Notes: generated by a model not told the origin, from the sequence alone. Counted from the stretch's first letter, positions 18,029-27,419 are shown. The stretch: 64,000 nt of DNA from Corynebacterium hansenii (GCF_030408795.1 NZ_CP047211.1:1860001-1924000); one strand, 5' to 3'. Translations and numbers: made by a program.

Positions 18029-20170
18029 ATGACAAACGCGAACATCGACGGCGAATTCCAGGTCTGGCCCGGAGACCCCTACCCCCTGGGATCCACGTAC
18101 GACGGCGCCGGCACCAACTTCGCCCTGTTCTCGGATATCGCGGAAAAGGTCGAGCTGTGCCTCATCAGCGCGGAGGGCGAGGAAACGCGCATCCCCCTGG
18201 AAGAAGTCGACGCGCACATCTGGCACTGCTACTTGCCCGGCATCATGCCCGGCCAGCGCTACGCCTACCGCGTCCACGGCCCGTACGACCCCGCCAACGG
18301 CCACCGCTGCGACCCCAGCAAACTCCTGGTCGACCCATACGCCAAGGCGTTCGACGGCGAGTTCGACGGCGACAAGTCCCTGTTCAGCTACGACCTCGAC
18401 GATCCGGGCCGGCGCAACACCGACGACAGCCTGGGCCACACCATGACCTCGGTGGTCATCAACCCGTTCTTCGACTGGGCCACCGACCGCCAGCCGAAGC
18501 ACCCCTACTCCGAGACCGTCATCTACGAGGCCCACGTCAAGGGCATGACCATGACGCACCCGGACGTGCCGGAGTCCCTGCGCGGCACCTACGCCGGCCT
18601 GGCGCACCCGGCGATCATCAACTACCTCAAGGATCTCGGCGTCACCGCCATCGAATTGATGCCGGTCCACCAGTTCCTGCAGGATGACCGCCTGCGCGAT
18701 CTGGGCCTGCGCAACTACTGGGGCTACAACACCTTCGGTTTCCTCGCCCCGCACCAGGATTACGCGGCGTCGACCAAGCCCGGCGGCGCGGTGTCCGAGT
18801 TCAAGGGCATGGTCCGCGCGTTCCACGACGCCGACATCGAGGTCATCCTCGACGTGGTCTACAACCACACGGCCGAGGGCAACCACATGGGCCCGACCAT
18901 CTGCTTCCGCGGCATCGACAACTCCGCGTACTACCGCCTGGTCGAAGACGACAAGCGGCATTACATGGACTACACGGGCACGGGCAACAGCCTCAACGTC
19001 CGCCACCCGCACTCGCTGCAGCTGATCATGGACTCGCTGCGCTACTGGGTGTCCGAGATGCACGTCGACGGCTTCCGCTTCGACCTCGCGTCCACCCTCG
19101 CCCGCGAGTTCCACGACGTCGACCGCCTGTCGGCTTTCTTCGACCTGGTCCAGCAGGACCCGATCGTGTCGCAGGTCAAGCTCATCGCCGAGCCGTGGGA
19201 CGTCGGCGAGGGCGGCTACCAGGTGGGCAACTTCCCGCCGCAGTGGACGGAGTGGAACGGAAAGTACCGCGACACCATCCGCGACTACTGGCGCGGCGAG
19301 CCGTCGACGCTGGGTGAATTCGCGTCCCGAATCACCGGCTCGTCGGACCTGTACGCCAACAACGACCGCCGCCCCACCGCGTCGATCAACTTCGTCACCG
19401 CCCACGACGGATTCACGCTCAACGACCTGGTCAGCTACAACCACAAGCACAACATGGCCAACGGCGAGGACAACCGCGACGGCGAGAGCCACAACCGGTC
19501 GTGGAACTGCGGCGTCGAGGGCTACACCGACGACGAGACGATCCTGCGGCTGCGCGCGCAGCAGCGCCGCAACTTCCTGACCACCCTGCTGCTGTCGCTG
19601 GGCACACCGATGATCAGCCACGGCGACGAGATGGGCCGCAGCCAGAAGGGCAACAACAACGTCTACTGCCAGGACAACCAGCTGGCGTGGATGGACTGGA
19701 ACCAGGTTCGCACCAACTCCGAGCTGGTGGACTTCACCCGCTTCCTGGTGGAGCTGCGCGCCGAGCACCCGGTGTTCCGCCGCCGCCGCTTCCTCAAGGG
19801 CGGCCCGCTGGGCGCCGAAACCGACGACCGCGACATCGCGTGGCTCACCCACGAGGGCCGCGTCATGTCCCAGGACGACTGGGACTTCGATTTCGGCAAG
19901 TCGCTGATGGTCTGGCTCAACGGCGAGGCCATCACGGAGCCCGACGCCCGCGGCCACCGGATCATCGACGACAGCTTCATGCTGTGCTTCAACGCGCACC
20001 ACGAGGACCTGACGTTCCAGATCCCGGGCACGGAGTACGCCTCCGAGTGGGAGGTGCTCATCGACACCACGGAGCTCACCGGCCGGCCGACCCGCGAACG
20101 GCTGGTCGAGCCCGAGGGCGAGCTGCGGGTGCCGGCGCGGTCGACGATCGTGCTCATCGAACGGCACTAG
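18029..20170 (+). CDS. glgX: glycogen debranching enzyme GlgX
   Basis: GlgX hydrolyses alpha-1,6 branches of limit dextrins from glycogen. The 713-residue protein has an N-terminal CBM48-like domain (YPLGSTYDGAGTNFALFS, residues about 15-100) and a GH13 barrel: DVVYNHTAEGN, DGFRFDLAST with the nucleophile Asp, LIAEPWD with the acid Glu, and TAHDGFTLNDLVSYNHKHN, the typical GlgX/isoamylase loop. It works with the treY/treZ genes nearby, since debranched maltodextrins feed trehalose synthesis. The gene ends inside the first unit of a 19-bp tandem array. Confidence 0.96.
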   Translation: MTNANIDGEFQVWPGDPYPLGSTYDGAGTNFALFSDIAEKVELCLISAEGEETRIPLEEVDAHIWHCYLPGIMPGQRYAYRVHGPYDPANGHRCDPSKLLVDPYAKAFDGEFDGDKSLFSYDLDDPGRRNTDDSLGHTMTSVVINPFFDWATDRQPKHPYSETVIYEAHVKGMTMTHPDVPESLRGTYAGLAHPAIINYLKDLGVTAIELMPVHQFLQDDRLRDLGLRNYWGYNTFGFLAPHQDYAASTKPGGAVSEFKGMVRAFHDADIEVILDVVYNHTAEGNHMGPTICFRGIDNSAYYRLVEDDKRHYMDYTGTGNSLNVRHPHSLQLIMDSLRYWVSEMHVDGFRFDLASTLAREFHDVDRLSAFFDLVQQDPIVSQVKLIAEPWDVGEGGYQVGNFPPQWTEWNGKYRDTIRDYWRGEPSTLGEFASRITGSSDLYANNDRRPTASINFVTAHDGFTLNDLVSYNHKHNMANGEDNRDGESHNRSWNCGVEGYTDDETILRLRAQQRRNFLTTLLLSLGTPMISHGDEMGRSQKGNNNVYCQDNQLAWMDWNQVRTNSELVDFTRFLVELRAEHPVFRRRRFLKGGPLGAETDDRDIAWLTHEGRVMSQDDWDFDFGKSLMVWLNGEAITEPDARGHRIIDDSFMLCFNAHHEDLTFQIPGTEYASEWEVLIDTTELTGRPTRERLVEPEGELRVPARSTIVLIERH

Positions 20171-20286
20171 CCTCATCTAACGGCACTGGGCTCATCTAAC
20201 GGCACTGTGCCCATCGAACGGCACTGTGCCCATCGAACGGTACTGGGCTCATCGAACGGTACTGGGCTCATCGAACTGCACTGGGA
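20154..20286. repeat. 7 x 19-bp tandem array at the glgX stop
   Basis: Seven consecutive 19-bp units: the first (20154-20172) is TCATCGAACGGCACTAGCC and includes the last glgX codons and TAG; later units vary at three or four positions (TCATCTAACGGCACTGGGC and so on) and have lost the TAG. There are no spacers, so it is not a CRISPR. Confidence 0.9.
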
Positions 20287-20348
20287 CTCGGTCGGGCCGA
20301 GCTCCGGATACGGCGCGGCCTGGCCCGCCTCCTCGCGAACACGCGAAA

Positions 20349-20388
20349 GCGGCGCGTCCCCACATGGGGATGCGCCGCTCGGTGTTTT
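20349..20388 (+). terminator. rho-independent terminator of glgX
   Basis: Arms 20349-20362 and 20365-20378 form a 14-bp stem with one wobble and a 2-nt loop, followed by TCGGTGTTTT. It lies about 180 nt after the glgX stop, beyond the tandem array. The remainder of 20287-20525 contains nothing else recognisable. Confidence 0.7.
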
Positions 20389-20525
20389 CCGGGCCCTGCC
20401 TTTTCGGACCTTGCTTTCCGGGCTGAGTTCTCCCGGGTATTTCCGGGCTTCGTGCACCGGGTTCTCTTCGTTTGTGGATTATCTCGGTTTGCGCCGATTC
20501 GCCGGGCCGGATGGCCGGCATGCGG

Positions 20526-20759
20526 TCACGCGGCCGGTCGGGCCGCCTGTTCGTGCCAGTAGTCGGCTCCGGTGCCGAAGTAGTCGCCCAGACGGCGGGC
20601 GAGGTCGGTGGTGAGGCGGGTGCGGCCGCTGCGGAAGCGCTCGAGGGTCGAGCTGGGGACGTCGATGGCGACGGCCAGCCGGTAGATGCTCAGCCCGCGG
20701 GGCTCGAGGAACCGCTCCTGGAGGACGGTGCCGGGGTGGGTGGAGACTGCGTTGGTCAT
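20526..20759 (-). CDS. HigA-like XRE-family antitoxin/regulator, orphan
   Basis: A 77-residue DNA-binding protein of the HigA family: HPGTVLQERFLEPRGLSIYR at the N-terminus and a Cro/C1 helix-turn-helix where the usual QxELA is AVAIDVPSSTLERFRSGRTR, then LTTDLARRLGDYFGTGADYW, the HigA signature. GAGGAG lies 7 nt before the ATG. HigA normally follows and neutralises a HigB RNase; no HigB-like frame is found on either side, so this is an orphan antitoxin or a domesticated regulator. Confidence 0.85.
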   Translation of the reverse strand: MTNAVSTHPGTVLQERFLEPRGLSIYRLAVAIDVPSSTLERFRSGRTRLTTDLARRLGDYFGTGADYWHEQAARPAA

Positions 20760-21027
20760 GCGTGCGCTCCTCGTCGATCGTGGCTGGTTTTCAGTCGGAT
20801 TTCTCAGGGGGCTGCGATGGTCGGATGGATGCCCGGCCGTCGCGGCGGTGATCAGGTTAGCCCCGGAACCCCGCCCACGCGAACGGGCAAACTGCAGTCG
20901 GAAAATGTGTGAACCTTTCCTCGCCAAACAATAATGAGGCACGAATCACAGCCCCGCAACGGCGTTACCCCCGTCACACCTCCGGCGGCGTCCGGGGCGA
21001 TCCGGGCGGGCCGCTAGGCTCGTGGGC

Positions 21028-22566
21028 ATGCAGGTTCTCGATTTCCGACTGTCCGGCGCGATCGTCCGCGTCACCCCGGGTCCCCCGGCGTCCGTCACGG
21101 TGCATCGCATCGCCCGGACGCGCAGCACGGACGTCTCCGGCGCCACGGCTTTGCTTTCCGACGCTTCGGATTCGGCGTCGCTGACCGTGCCCGGCGTGCT
21201 CCTCCCCGGCCGGATCGAGTTCGGCGGCGACCTGCCCGCCGCCCGAGTGACTCCCTCGACGCTCCCCGCAGCGGAGGCCCTCCTGGCGCTGCTGGAAGCC
21301 GGCGCGGCAGATGACGGGGCGGCCGCGGACGCGGTTTCCCGGGCGTTGGCCGAAGCCCCGGACAATCCGGTCGCCGGCGTCACCATCGTCGACGCCGATG
21401 AGTCCTTCGAGGCGACGGGCAACGGCGCCGGCGCTTCCGCCACCGGCGCGGGCACGGGAACGGGGGCCGGCGCAGGAGGCGCCGCTTCCGGCGGGGACGG
21501 CGCTCCGGCCCCTGCGCCGAAGCTCGGCGGGGACATCCCCGATCCCGATTTCTTCGCATTCGACGTCGAGACCGCCAACGCGGACGAGGGCTCGGTCATC
21601 CAGTTCGGCATCGCGGCGGTCCGCGACGGCGCGGTCACCGACACGTACTCGTGGCTCTGCCGTCCCCCGGCCGGGCTCGAGCAGTTCGACGAGGACAACG
21701 TCGCCATCCACGGCATCACGCCCACCGACGTCGTCGACGCGCCGTCGTTCGCGCAGCGGGCCGAGGAATTCGGGCGCCTGGTCGACGGCACCCCGGTCGT
21801 CGCCCACAACGCCAAGTTCGACTTCACGGCGCTGAAGCGCGGCTGCAAGGCGGCCGGCATCGACGTGCCCGACGTCGCCTGGGCCTGCACCTACGAATGG
21901 GCCCGGCGCGTGGGTCTCCAAGTGGAGAACTACCGTCTGCCGACGCTGGCGAGGGAGGCCGGGGCCGCCGACTTCAGCCACCACGACGCCTCGGACGACG
22001 CCGTCGCCTGCGCCGAAGTCGCGCTGTGGCTGATGCGCGAGCACCCCGGCGACGAACCAACGCTCAACCCCGTGAAGTACACGGAGAATCTGGGCATGGA
22101 AATGGGGATGCTCTTCGGAACACGCCTGGTGCCCATGCGGACCACGGGCCAGTCGCAGGTCGGTTCCGGTGGCGCGGGCCGTCGCAAAGCAGGGAGCCGG
22201 CGACGGCCCGGCGGCGCGCAGGACCGGCGCGCCAAGTGGGATGCGGTCAAGGCACCCGAGGTCATCCCCGAGAAGAACGAGGACGCCGACCCCGACGGAC
22301 TGCTCTACGGCCAGCGGGTGACGCTGACGGGCGACTTCGCGCCCTACGACAAGGGACGGCTGTGGGAGCTGATCGCGCAGGCGGGCGCGGACATCAACAA
22401 GGGGGTAACCAAGAAGACGACGATCCTCGTGGCCGGCCCGTGGGATTCGATGACGTCGAAGGAGAAGAAGGCCCGCGAGTACAAGGAGAAGGGCCAGGAC
22501 ATCGACATTTGGAATGAGAAGCAGCTTTTCGCCGTCCTCGGATTGGAAGAGGAACCGCCCTTCTGA
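21028..22566 (+). CDS. DEDDh 3'-5' exonuclease with C-terminal BRCT domain
   Basis: A 512-residue protein with three parts. Residues 1-95 form a beta-rich domain of unknown role, followed by a Gly/Ala-rich linker. Residues about 172-345 are a DnaQ-like exonuclease: FAFDVET (178-182 region), NVAIHGITPTDV, VVAHNAKFDF and HDASDDAVA supply the D-E-D-H-D residues. Residues about 424-510 are a BRCT fold (YGQRVTLTGDFAPYDKGRLW with GVTKKTTILVA). It probably acts in DNA repair; a proofreading role with DnaE is possible. TAGGCT at 21015-21020 ends 7 nt before ATG 21028, indicating a leaderless mRNA. Confidence 0.9.
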   Translation: MQVLDFRLSGAIVRVTPGPPASVTVHRIARTRSTDVSGATALLSDASDSASLTVPGVLLPGRIEFGGDLPAARVTPSTLPAAEALLALLEAGAADDGAAADAVSRALAEAPDNPVAGVTIVDADESFEATGNGAGASATGAGTGTGAGAGGAASGGDGAPAPAPKLGGDIPDPDFFAFDVETANADEGSVIQFGIAAVRDGAVTDTYSWLCRPPAGLEQFDEDNVAIHGITPTDVVDAPSFAQRAEEFGRLVDGTPVVAHNAKFDFTALKRGCKAAGIDVPDVAWACTYEWARRVGLQVENYRLPTLAREAGAADFSHHDASDDAVACAEVALWLMREHPGDEPTLNPVKYTENLGMEMGMLFGTRLVPMRTTGQSQVGSGGAGRRKAGSRRRPGGAQDRRAKWDAVKAPEVIPEKNEDADPDGLLYGQRVTLTGDFAPYDKGRLWELIAQAGADINKGVTKKTTILVAGPWDSMTSKEKKAREYKEKGQDIDIWNEKQLFAVLGLEEEPPF

Positions 22567-22682
22567 CCTGCACGGGAGCGGCGACTACCCCCGCCATCAC
22601 CCCCGATGAAAATAAAGCGAACCGATTTGCCCTGCGGCGCGTCCATACACGTGACATCGTTCCCCATGCAGGAGGTCCTCAC

Positions 22683-23315
22683 GTGCAACGGCCCGTTCCA
22701 GAATTACGCCCCGCGACCTGGCTGACCACCGCACCCGCAGACGTCGATTGGCGCGACGCGGGAGGCGGGCTGGTCGGCGTCGTCTCGTTACCCGGATACG
22801 GCGTCGAATCCGCCGCACGGGTGCTCATGGAACGGCACATAGCCAGCGGCACTTTGCATCTGACGGCACGCTCCGCCGCGGCGGTGACCGGCGCGGAAGA
22901 CGCGGACCTGCGGCGGGGCATCCAGATCGGCTCGCCCGCCACCTCCCCGACCGGCTGGTTGGCGGCGCTCAGCCCCCTGCTGGAGATCGACGGCCACCTG
23001 CGCAAGCTCTTCGGCGAGCGACCGGTGTACTTCCCCGCCTCCGTCGAGCACCTGCTCGCACTGCCCGGCGACTCCGACCTCACCCGCGCCTACCTGTGGG
23101 CCGCGCGCACCTGGCGGGCGGCGGCCAACCCCGTCACCCCGCTGGCGCTGGCGCTCGGCGAAGACCGCCTGACGGTGCACGCCCCCGAGGAAGGCCGCGC
23201 CGACCACCCGACCCACCGCGCGGCGGTGCTGCTCGCGGCCGGGCAGCGGCGGCCGGATTCCAACTACCATGGTGCGGGCGACCGATCCGACCGGTCCCGG
23301 GTCCCCGCACGCTGA
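22683..23315 (+). CDS. hypothetical protein
   Basis: A 210-residue soluble protein that I do not recognise. The N-terminal part is mixed alpha/beta with a glycine-rich turn (GGGLVGVVSLPGYG); the last 35 residues are polar and probably disordered. GTG at 22683 is well supported by GCAGGAGG 7 nt upstream. The upstream 116 bp is AT-rich for this genome, so the gene has its own promoter. It is 91 bp before treY and might be cotranscribed with it; no functional link can be read from the sequence. Confidence 0.65.
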   Translation: MQRPVPELRPATWLTTAPADVDWRDAGGGLVGVVSLPGYGVESAARVLMERHIASGTLHLTARSAAAVTGAEDADLRRGIQIGSPATSPTGWLAALSPLLEIDGHLRKLFGERPVYFPASVEHLLALPGDSDLTRAYLWAARTWRAAANPVTPLALALGEDRLTVHAPEEGRADHPTHRAAVLLAAGQRRPDSNYHGAGDRSDRSRVPAR

Positions 23316-23406
23316 GCGCACGAGCCGGCGGAGTTCGGGTGATCGGGTGCACCGCGGCCGGGTGCGGCGCGGACATCCGACATAGAAAGGCGCGTGAACA
23401 GGTTCC

Positions 23407-25815
23407 ATGAACCGACTCCCCATCACCTCCACCTACCGACTCCAGCTGCGAGGCCCCAGGGCGGATGAGGGAGGCCGGGCGTTCACGTTCGCAGACGCCG
23501 CCGAGCAGGTCCCCTACCTCGCCGATCTGGGCATCTCGCACCTGTACCTGTCGCCGATCCTCGCCGCCGTGCCGGAATCGAACCACGGCTACGACGTCAT
23601 CGACCCCACCGTGGTCAACCCCGAACTCGGCGGCATGGCCGGGCTGCAGGAGCTGGCCGAGGCCGCGCACAAGGCGGGCATGGGCATCATCATCGACCTG
23701 GTGCCCAACCACCTGGGCGTCGAGGACCCGCAGCTCAACGAGTGGTGGTGGGACGTCCTGACCTACGGGCGCGACTCCCAGTTCGAGCCCTACTTCGACA
23801 TCGACTGGCACGAGGACAACGGCGCCGGCGGCAAGATGGGCCTGCCCGTGCTGGGGTCGCCGGAGGACCTGGAGAAGCTGGAGATCGACCGCTCCGGCGA
23901 CGAGCCGCTGCTGCGCTACTACGACAACGTCTATCCGGTGCGGCCCGGCACCGACGAGGGCACCCCGCAGGAGATCCACGACCGCCAGGCCTACCGCCTG
24001 ATGTACTGGCGCGACGGCGTCATCGGCTACCGCCGGTTCTTCTCCGTCAACGGCCTGGCCGGGATCCGCCAGGAAAACCCCGTGGTCTTCGAGCACACGC
24101 ACCGCATCGTCCGCGAGCTCATCGCCGCCGACATCATCGACGGCGTGCGCATCGACCACCCCGACGGCCTGTCCGACCCCTTCGGTTACCTCTCGGAGCT
24201 GCGCCGACTGCTCGGCGACGACAAGTGGCTGGTCATAGAGAAGATCCTCGGCCCCAACGAACCGCTGGACCCGCGCCTGCAGATCGACGGCACCACCGGC
24301 TACGACGCGCTGCGCGAGTTCGACAACGTGTTCATGAACCGCGAGTCCCGCGACGCGATGAGCATGCTCGCCCTGCAGGAATCCGGGTCGACGTGGGACA
24401 AGCTGGCGGTCCAGGCCACCGAGCGCGCCCTGAAGCGCGACGTCGCCGCCCATGAGCTGGCGGCCGAGGTCCGCCGCCTGGCGCGCGCCCTGCGCCGCGA
24501 CAACTGGTCGACGGGCGGCCACAACGTCACCGAGGAAGAGCTCATCGACACCATTTGCGAGCTCGTCGCCGCGATGCCGGTGTACCGCGCGGACTACGTC
24601 TCGCTGTCGCGCGTGACGTCGTCGGTGATCCAGCAGATGGTGGCCCGCTTCCCCTCCCGCGTGTTCGCGCTGGACCTGATCTCGGCGGGGCTCATCGCGC
24701 AGGGCGAGGCCGCCACCCGCTTCGCGCAGGTCTGCGGCGCGGTGATGGCCAAGGGCGTGGAGGACACGACGTTCTACCGCGCCTGCCGCCTGGTCAGCCT
24801 CAACGAGGTCGGCGGCGACCCGGGCCGCTACGGCATGTCGGCCGCCGAGTACCACCTGCTGCAGTCCGAGCGCGCCCGCCTGTGGCCCCGCACCATGACG
24901 GCGCTGTCCACGCACGACGCCAAGCGCGGCGAGGACGTCCGCGCGCGCATCATCCAGATCTCCGACATCGCCGGCGATTGGGCGGAGAAGGTCCGCGACT
25001 GGTCGGCCGTCACCCCGGCGCCGGATGGCGCGACGGGCTACTTCCTGCTGCAGAACATCGTGGGCGTGTGGCCGGAGGACGGCGAGATCACCGAGGAGTT
25101 CCGCGGGCGTCTGCACGCCTACGCCGAAAAGGCGGTCCGCGAGGCCAGCGTCCACACCACGTGGACGGAGCGCGACGAGGACTTCGAGCTGCGGGTCATG
25201 CGCTGGATCGACGCGCTTCTCGACGGCCCCCTGCGCGACCGGATCACCGAGTTCGTGCGGACCATCTCCCCCGCGGCGAACGTCACCAGCTGGGGCCGCA
25301 AGCTCCTGCAGCTGACGTCGCCGGGCATCCCCGACACGTACCAGGGCACCGAGTTCCTGGAGGATTCGCTGGTCGACCCGGACAACCGGCGCTTCGTCGA
25401 CTACGACGCGCGGGCCCGGGCGCTGGAGCGCGTGCGCCGTGGCGAGGTGGATCCGGCGGACGGCGACGTCGTCAAGCTCATGGTCACCCACCACGCCCTC
25501 ACCCTGCGCAACGAGCGCCCGGAGTCCTTCGTCGGCGGCACCTACCAGCCGGTGTTCGCCGAGGGCTCGGGCGAGCGGTACCTGGTGGGCAACGCGCGCG
25601 GCCCGGTCGGAGGCGACCAGGACGTGATCACCCTGGTCACCCGCCGCCTCATCGGCTTGGAGCGCGACGGCGGCTGGGGCGACACGACCATCACGCTGCC
25701 GGAGGGCATCTGGACGGACCGCTTCACCGGCAACGCGTGGTCGGGCACGGTGACGGTGGCGTCGGTGTTCGGCACGTACCCGGTGGCGCTGCTCGTCGCC
25801 GATCCCGAGGAATAG
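23407..25815 (+). CDS. treY: maltooligosyl trehalose synthase
   Basis: TreY turns the reducing-end glucose of a maltodextrin into a trehalose unit. The 802-residue GH13 protein has STYRLQL at the N-terminus, HLYLSPILAAVPESNHGYDV, DLVPNHLGVED, the nucleophile region DGVRIDHPDGL, the acid region VIEKILG and STHDAKRGEDVRARI, all typical of the family. Together with TreZ (29277-31124) and GlgX it forms the TreYZ route from glycogen to trehalose, important for osmoprotection and for mycolate transfer in corynebacteria. It is followed after 7 nt by the RelA/SpoT-domain gene. Confidence 0.96.
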   Translation: MNRLPITSTYRLQLRGPRADEGGRAFTFADAAEQVPYLADLGISHLYLSPILAAVPESNHGYDVIDPTVVNPELGGMAGLQELAEAAHKAGMGIIIDLVPNHLGVEDPQLNEWWWDVLTYGRDSQFEPYFDIDWHEDNGAGGKMGLPVLGSPEDLEKLEIDRSGDEPLLRYYDNVYPVRPGTDEGTPQEIHDRQAYRLMYWRDGVIGYRRFFSVNGLAGIRQENPVVFEHTHRIVRELIAADIIDGVRIDHPDGLSDPFGYLSELRRLLGDDKWLVIEKILGPNEPLDPRLQIDGTTGYDALREFDNVFMNRESRDAMSMLALQESGSTWDKLAVQATERALKRDVAAHELAAEVRRLARALRRDNWSTGGHNVTEEELIDTICELVAAMPVYRADYVSLSRVTSSVIQQMVARFPSRVFALDLISAGLIAQGEAATRFAQVCGAVMAKGVEDTTFYRACRLVSLNEVGGDPGRYGMSAAEYHLLQSERARLWPRTMTALSTHDAKRGEDVRARIIQISDIAGDWAEKVRDWSAVTPAPDGATGYFLLQNIVGVWPEDGEITEEFRGRLHAYAEKAVREASVHTTWTERDEDFELRVMRWIDALLDGPLRDRITEFVRTISPAANVTSWGRKLLQLTSPGIPDTYQGTEFLEDSLVDPDNRRFVDYDARARALERVRRGEVDPADGDVVKLMVTHHALTLRNERPESFVGGTYQPVFAEGSGERYLVGNARGPVGGDQDVITLVTRRLIGLERDGGWGDTTITLPEGIWTDRFTGNAWSGTVTVASVFGTYPVALLVADPEE

Positions 25816-25822
25816 GAACCGG

Positions 25823-26875
25823 ATGGCCAAGTCGAGGGGAAGCGCCCGCCTGCGGGAGCTGCATGCGCGCTACGACGAGTGGACCGCGGCGCACCCGCGG
25901 GCGAAGGACGACTTCGCGGGAGCCATCGGGGAATTGCTTTCCGACGCCGGCCTGGCGTTCGACAGCGTGACCGCGAGGGTGAAGACGTGGCGCTCCCTCC
26001 GCATCAAGGCGATGCGCCGCACCGACGGCGGCGAGTTCCACTACCCCGACCCGTGGCACGACATCCACGACATCGTCGGCGTGCGCGTGACCACGTACCA
26101 CTCCAACGAGATCCCCGACGTGCTGGCGGTGCTCGGCGATTCGCTGGAGGTGCTGCGGACGACGGACAAAACCGCCGAGACGCGGATTTCGGGGCAGTTC
26201 GGCTACGGCTCGCACCATTTGGTGTGCCGCGTCGGCGACGGCGCGCCCCCGGGCCTGGCGCCGTACCGCGGCCAGCAGTTCGAGGTGCAGGTGCGCACCG
26301 TGCTGCAGCATGCGTGGGCCGAGTTCGAGCACGACATCCGGTACAAGTCGCCCGATGGCGCCATCGACCCGCGCATCGACCGCGCGTTCGCGCTGGCGGC
26401 CGGGTTGATCGAGCTGGCGGACCAGCAGTTCGACCAGGTCGCGGCGATCCTTGACGAAGAACGCGGCGACGACGGCAACGGCGGCCGGGACGCGGACGAC
26501 GACGAGGCCGCGGCGAACGCGGTGGAGCTCGGCGCGGAGACGCTGCCGGGGCTGCTGACGCTGCTGCTGCCCACGGTGCCGCGATCGAAGTCGGAGCATT
26601 ACGCGTGGCTGGAGGAGCTCCTGGACGCCAACGGCGTGACCACCGTCGGCGACCTCCGCGAACTGGTGGCGCCGGAGCGGGTGGCCGCCGTGGAGGAAGC
26701 GCTGAAGTACCGGTTCCAGCCGGGCCACGTGCGCATCATCGACGACCTGCTGCTCGCGGCATTCGGAGCGGACCACGTGGCGCGCACGGGGAAGTCCGGC
26801 GCGCACCCGGCGCAGCGGCCCGCCAGGCTGCGGTCGCGACTGGGCCAGATGCGCAAGGCCGGGGTGGTGGGTTAA
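25823..26875 (+). CDS. RelA/SpoT-domain protein (small alarmone synthetase-like)
   Basis: A 350-residue protein with a RelA/SpoT nucleotidyltransferase fold: RIKAMRRTDGGEFHYPD, HDIVGVRVTTY (about residues 82-92), GYGSHHLVCRV and EVQVRTVLQHAWAEFEHDIR (about 154-173). It lacks an HD hydrolase domain and TGS/ACT domains, so it would be a synthetase-only form making (p)ppGpp or pGpp. A C-terminal helical region of about 130 residues after an acidic linker is an extra. Whether it is active cannot be told. It starts 7 nt after treY and is surely cotranscribed. Confidence 0.82.
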   Translation: MAKSRGSARLRELHARYDEWTAAHPRAKDDFAGAIGELLSDAGLAFDSVTARVKTWRSLRIKAMRRTDGGEFHYPDPWHDIHDIVGVRVTTYHSNEIPDVLAVLGDSLEVLRTTDKTAETRISGQFGYGSHHLVCRVGDGAPPGLAPYRGQQFEVQVRTVLQHAWAEFEHDIRYKSPDGAIDPRIDRAFALAAGLIELADQQFDQVAAILDEERGDDGNGGRDADDDEAAANAVELGAETLPGLLTLLLPTVPRSKSEHYAWLEELLDANGVTTVGDLRELVAPERVAAVEEALKYRFQPGHVRIIDDLLLAAFGADHVARTGKSGAHPAQRPARLRSRLGQMRKAGVVG

Positions 26876-26885
26876 CGGCGGTCGG

Positions 26886-27269
26886 TCAGTCGCGGCCGCG
26901 CAGCTTGTCGATCTGCCGCCGCTCGCGCTTGGTCGGCCGGCCCGCTCCCCTGTCGCGCACCGGCAGCGCCGCGTACATCTCGCGCGGCGGCGGGGCCGGT
27001 GTCTTGTCCACGTAGCACGTCCTGGCCACCGGCGCGCCGACTCGCTTGGCGATGGTGCGCGTGACTTGGACGATCGTTTCGCGGTGGTTCGCCCACACCC
27101 GAATCTCGTCGCCCGGCACGACCTGCTGGGCGGGCTTGACCGCGGTGCCGTTGATTTTCACGTGGCCGCCGCGGCATGCGTCGGCGGCCTGCGAACGGGT
27201 TTTGAGCAGCCGCACCGCCCACAACCATGCGTCGACGCGCACGGGCTTCGAATCGTCGACGTGGTTCAT
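26886..27269 (-). CDS. S4-domain RNA-binding protein, Hsp15-like
   Basis: A 127-residue basic protein with an S4 fold at residues about 9-60 (VRVDAWLWAVRLLKTRSQAA, then GHVKINGTAVKPAQQVVPGD). This is the arrangement of Hsp15/HslR, which binds stalled 50S subunits carrying nascent chains. The C-terminal tail is rich in Arg/Lys (GRPTKRERRQIDKLRGRD) as in the family. AGGA lies before the ATG. It converges with the preceding gene (10 bp apart). Confidence 0.88.
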   Translation of the reverse strand: MNHVDDSKPVRVDAWLWAVRLLKTRSQAADACRGGHVKINGTAVKPAQQVVPGDEIRVWANHRETIVQVTRTIAKRVGAPVARTCYVDKTPAPPPREMYAALPVRDRGAGRPTKRERRQIDKLRGRD

Positions 27270-27391
27270 GGTCGGGTCCTGTGTTCGGGTTGGGCGGCGG
27301 GCGCGGTGCCCGCGTCGCCGGTGGGGCTTTTGCGTCGCCGGTGGTTACCGGTTGCCGGGGCTCTTGTCGGTTCCCGCGGCCGTCACCGGCT

Positions 27392-27419
27392 GTCCGTCAT
27401 TGGTTGTCCGTCACTGGTT
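27392..27419. repeat. 2 x 14-bp duplication at the 3' end of the two-helix gene
   Basis: GTCCGTCATTGGTT (27392-27405) and GTCCGTCACTGGTT (27406-27419); the second holds the stop and last codons of the minus-strand gene at 27411-27647. A more diverged third copy may lie at 27380-27391. Confidence 0.65.

Noticed and set aside
20154..20286. Possible CRISPR array
   Set aside because: Units are contiguous 19-mers without spacers and no cas gene is nearby.
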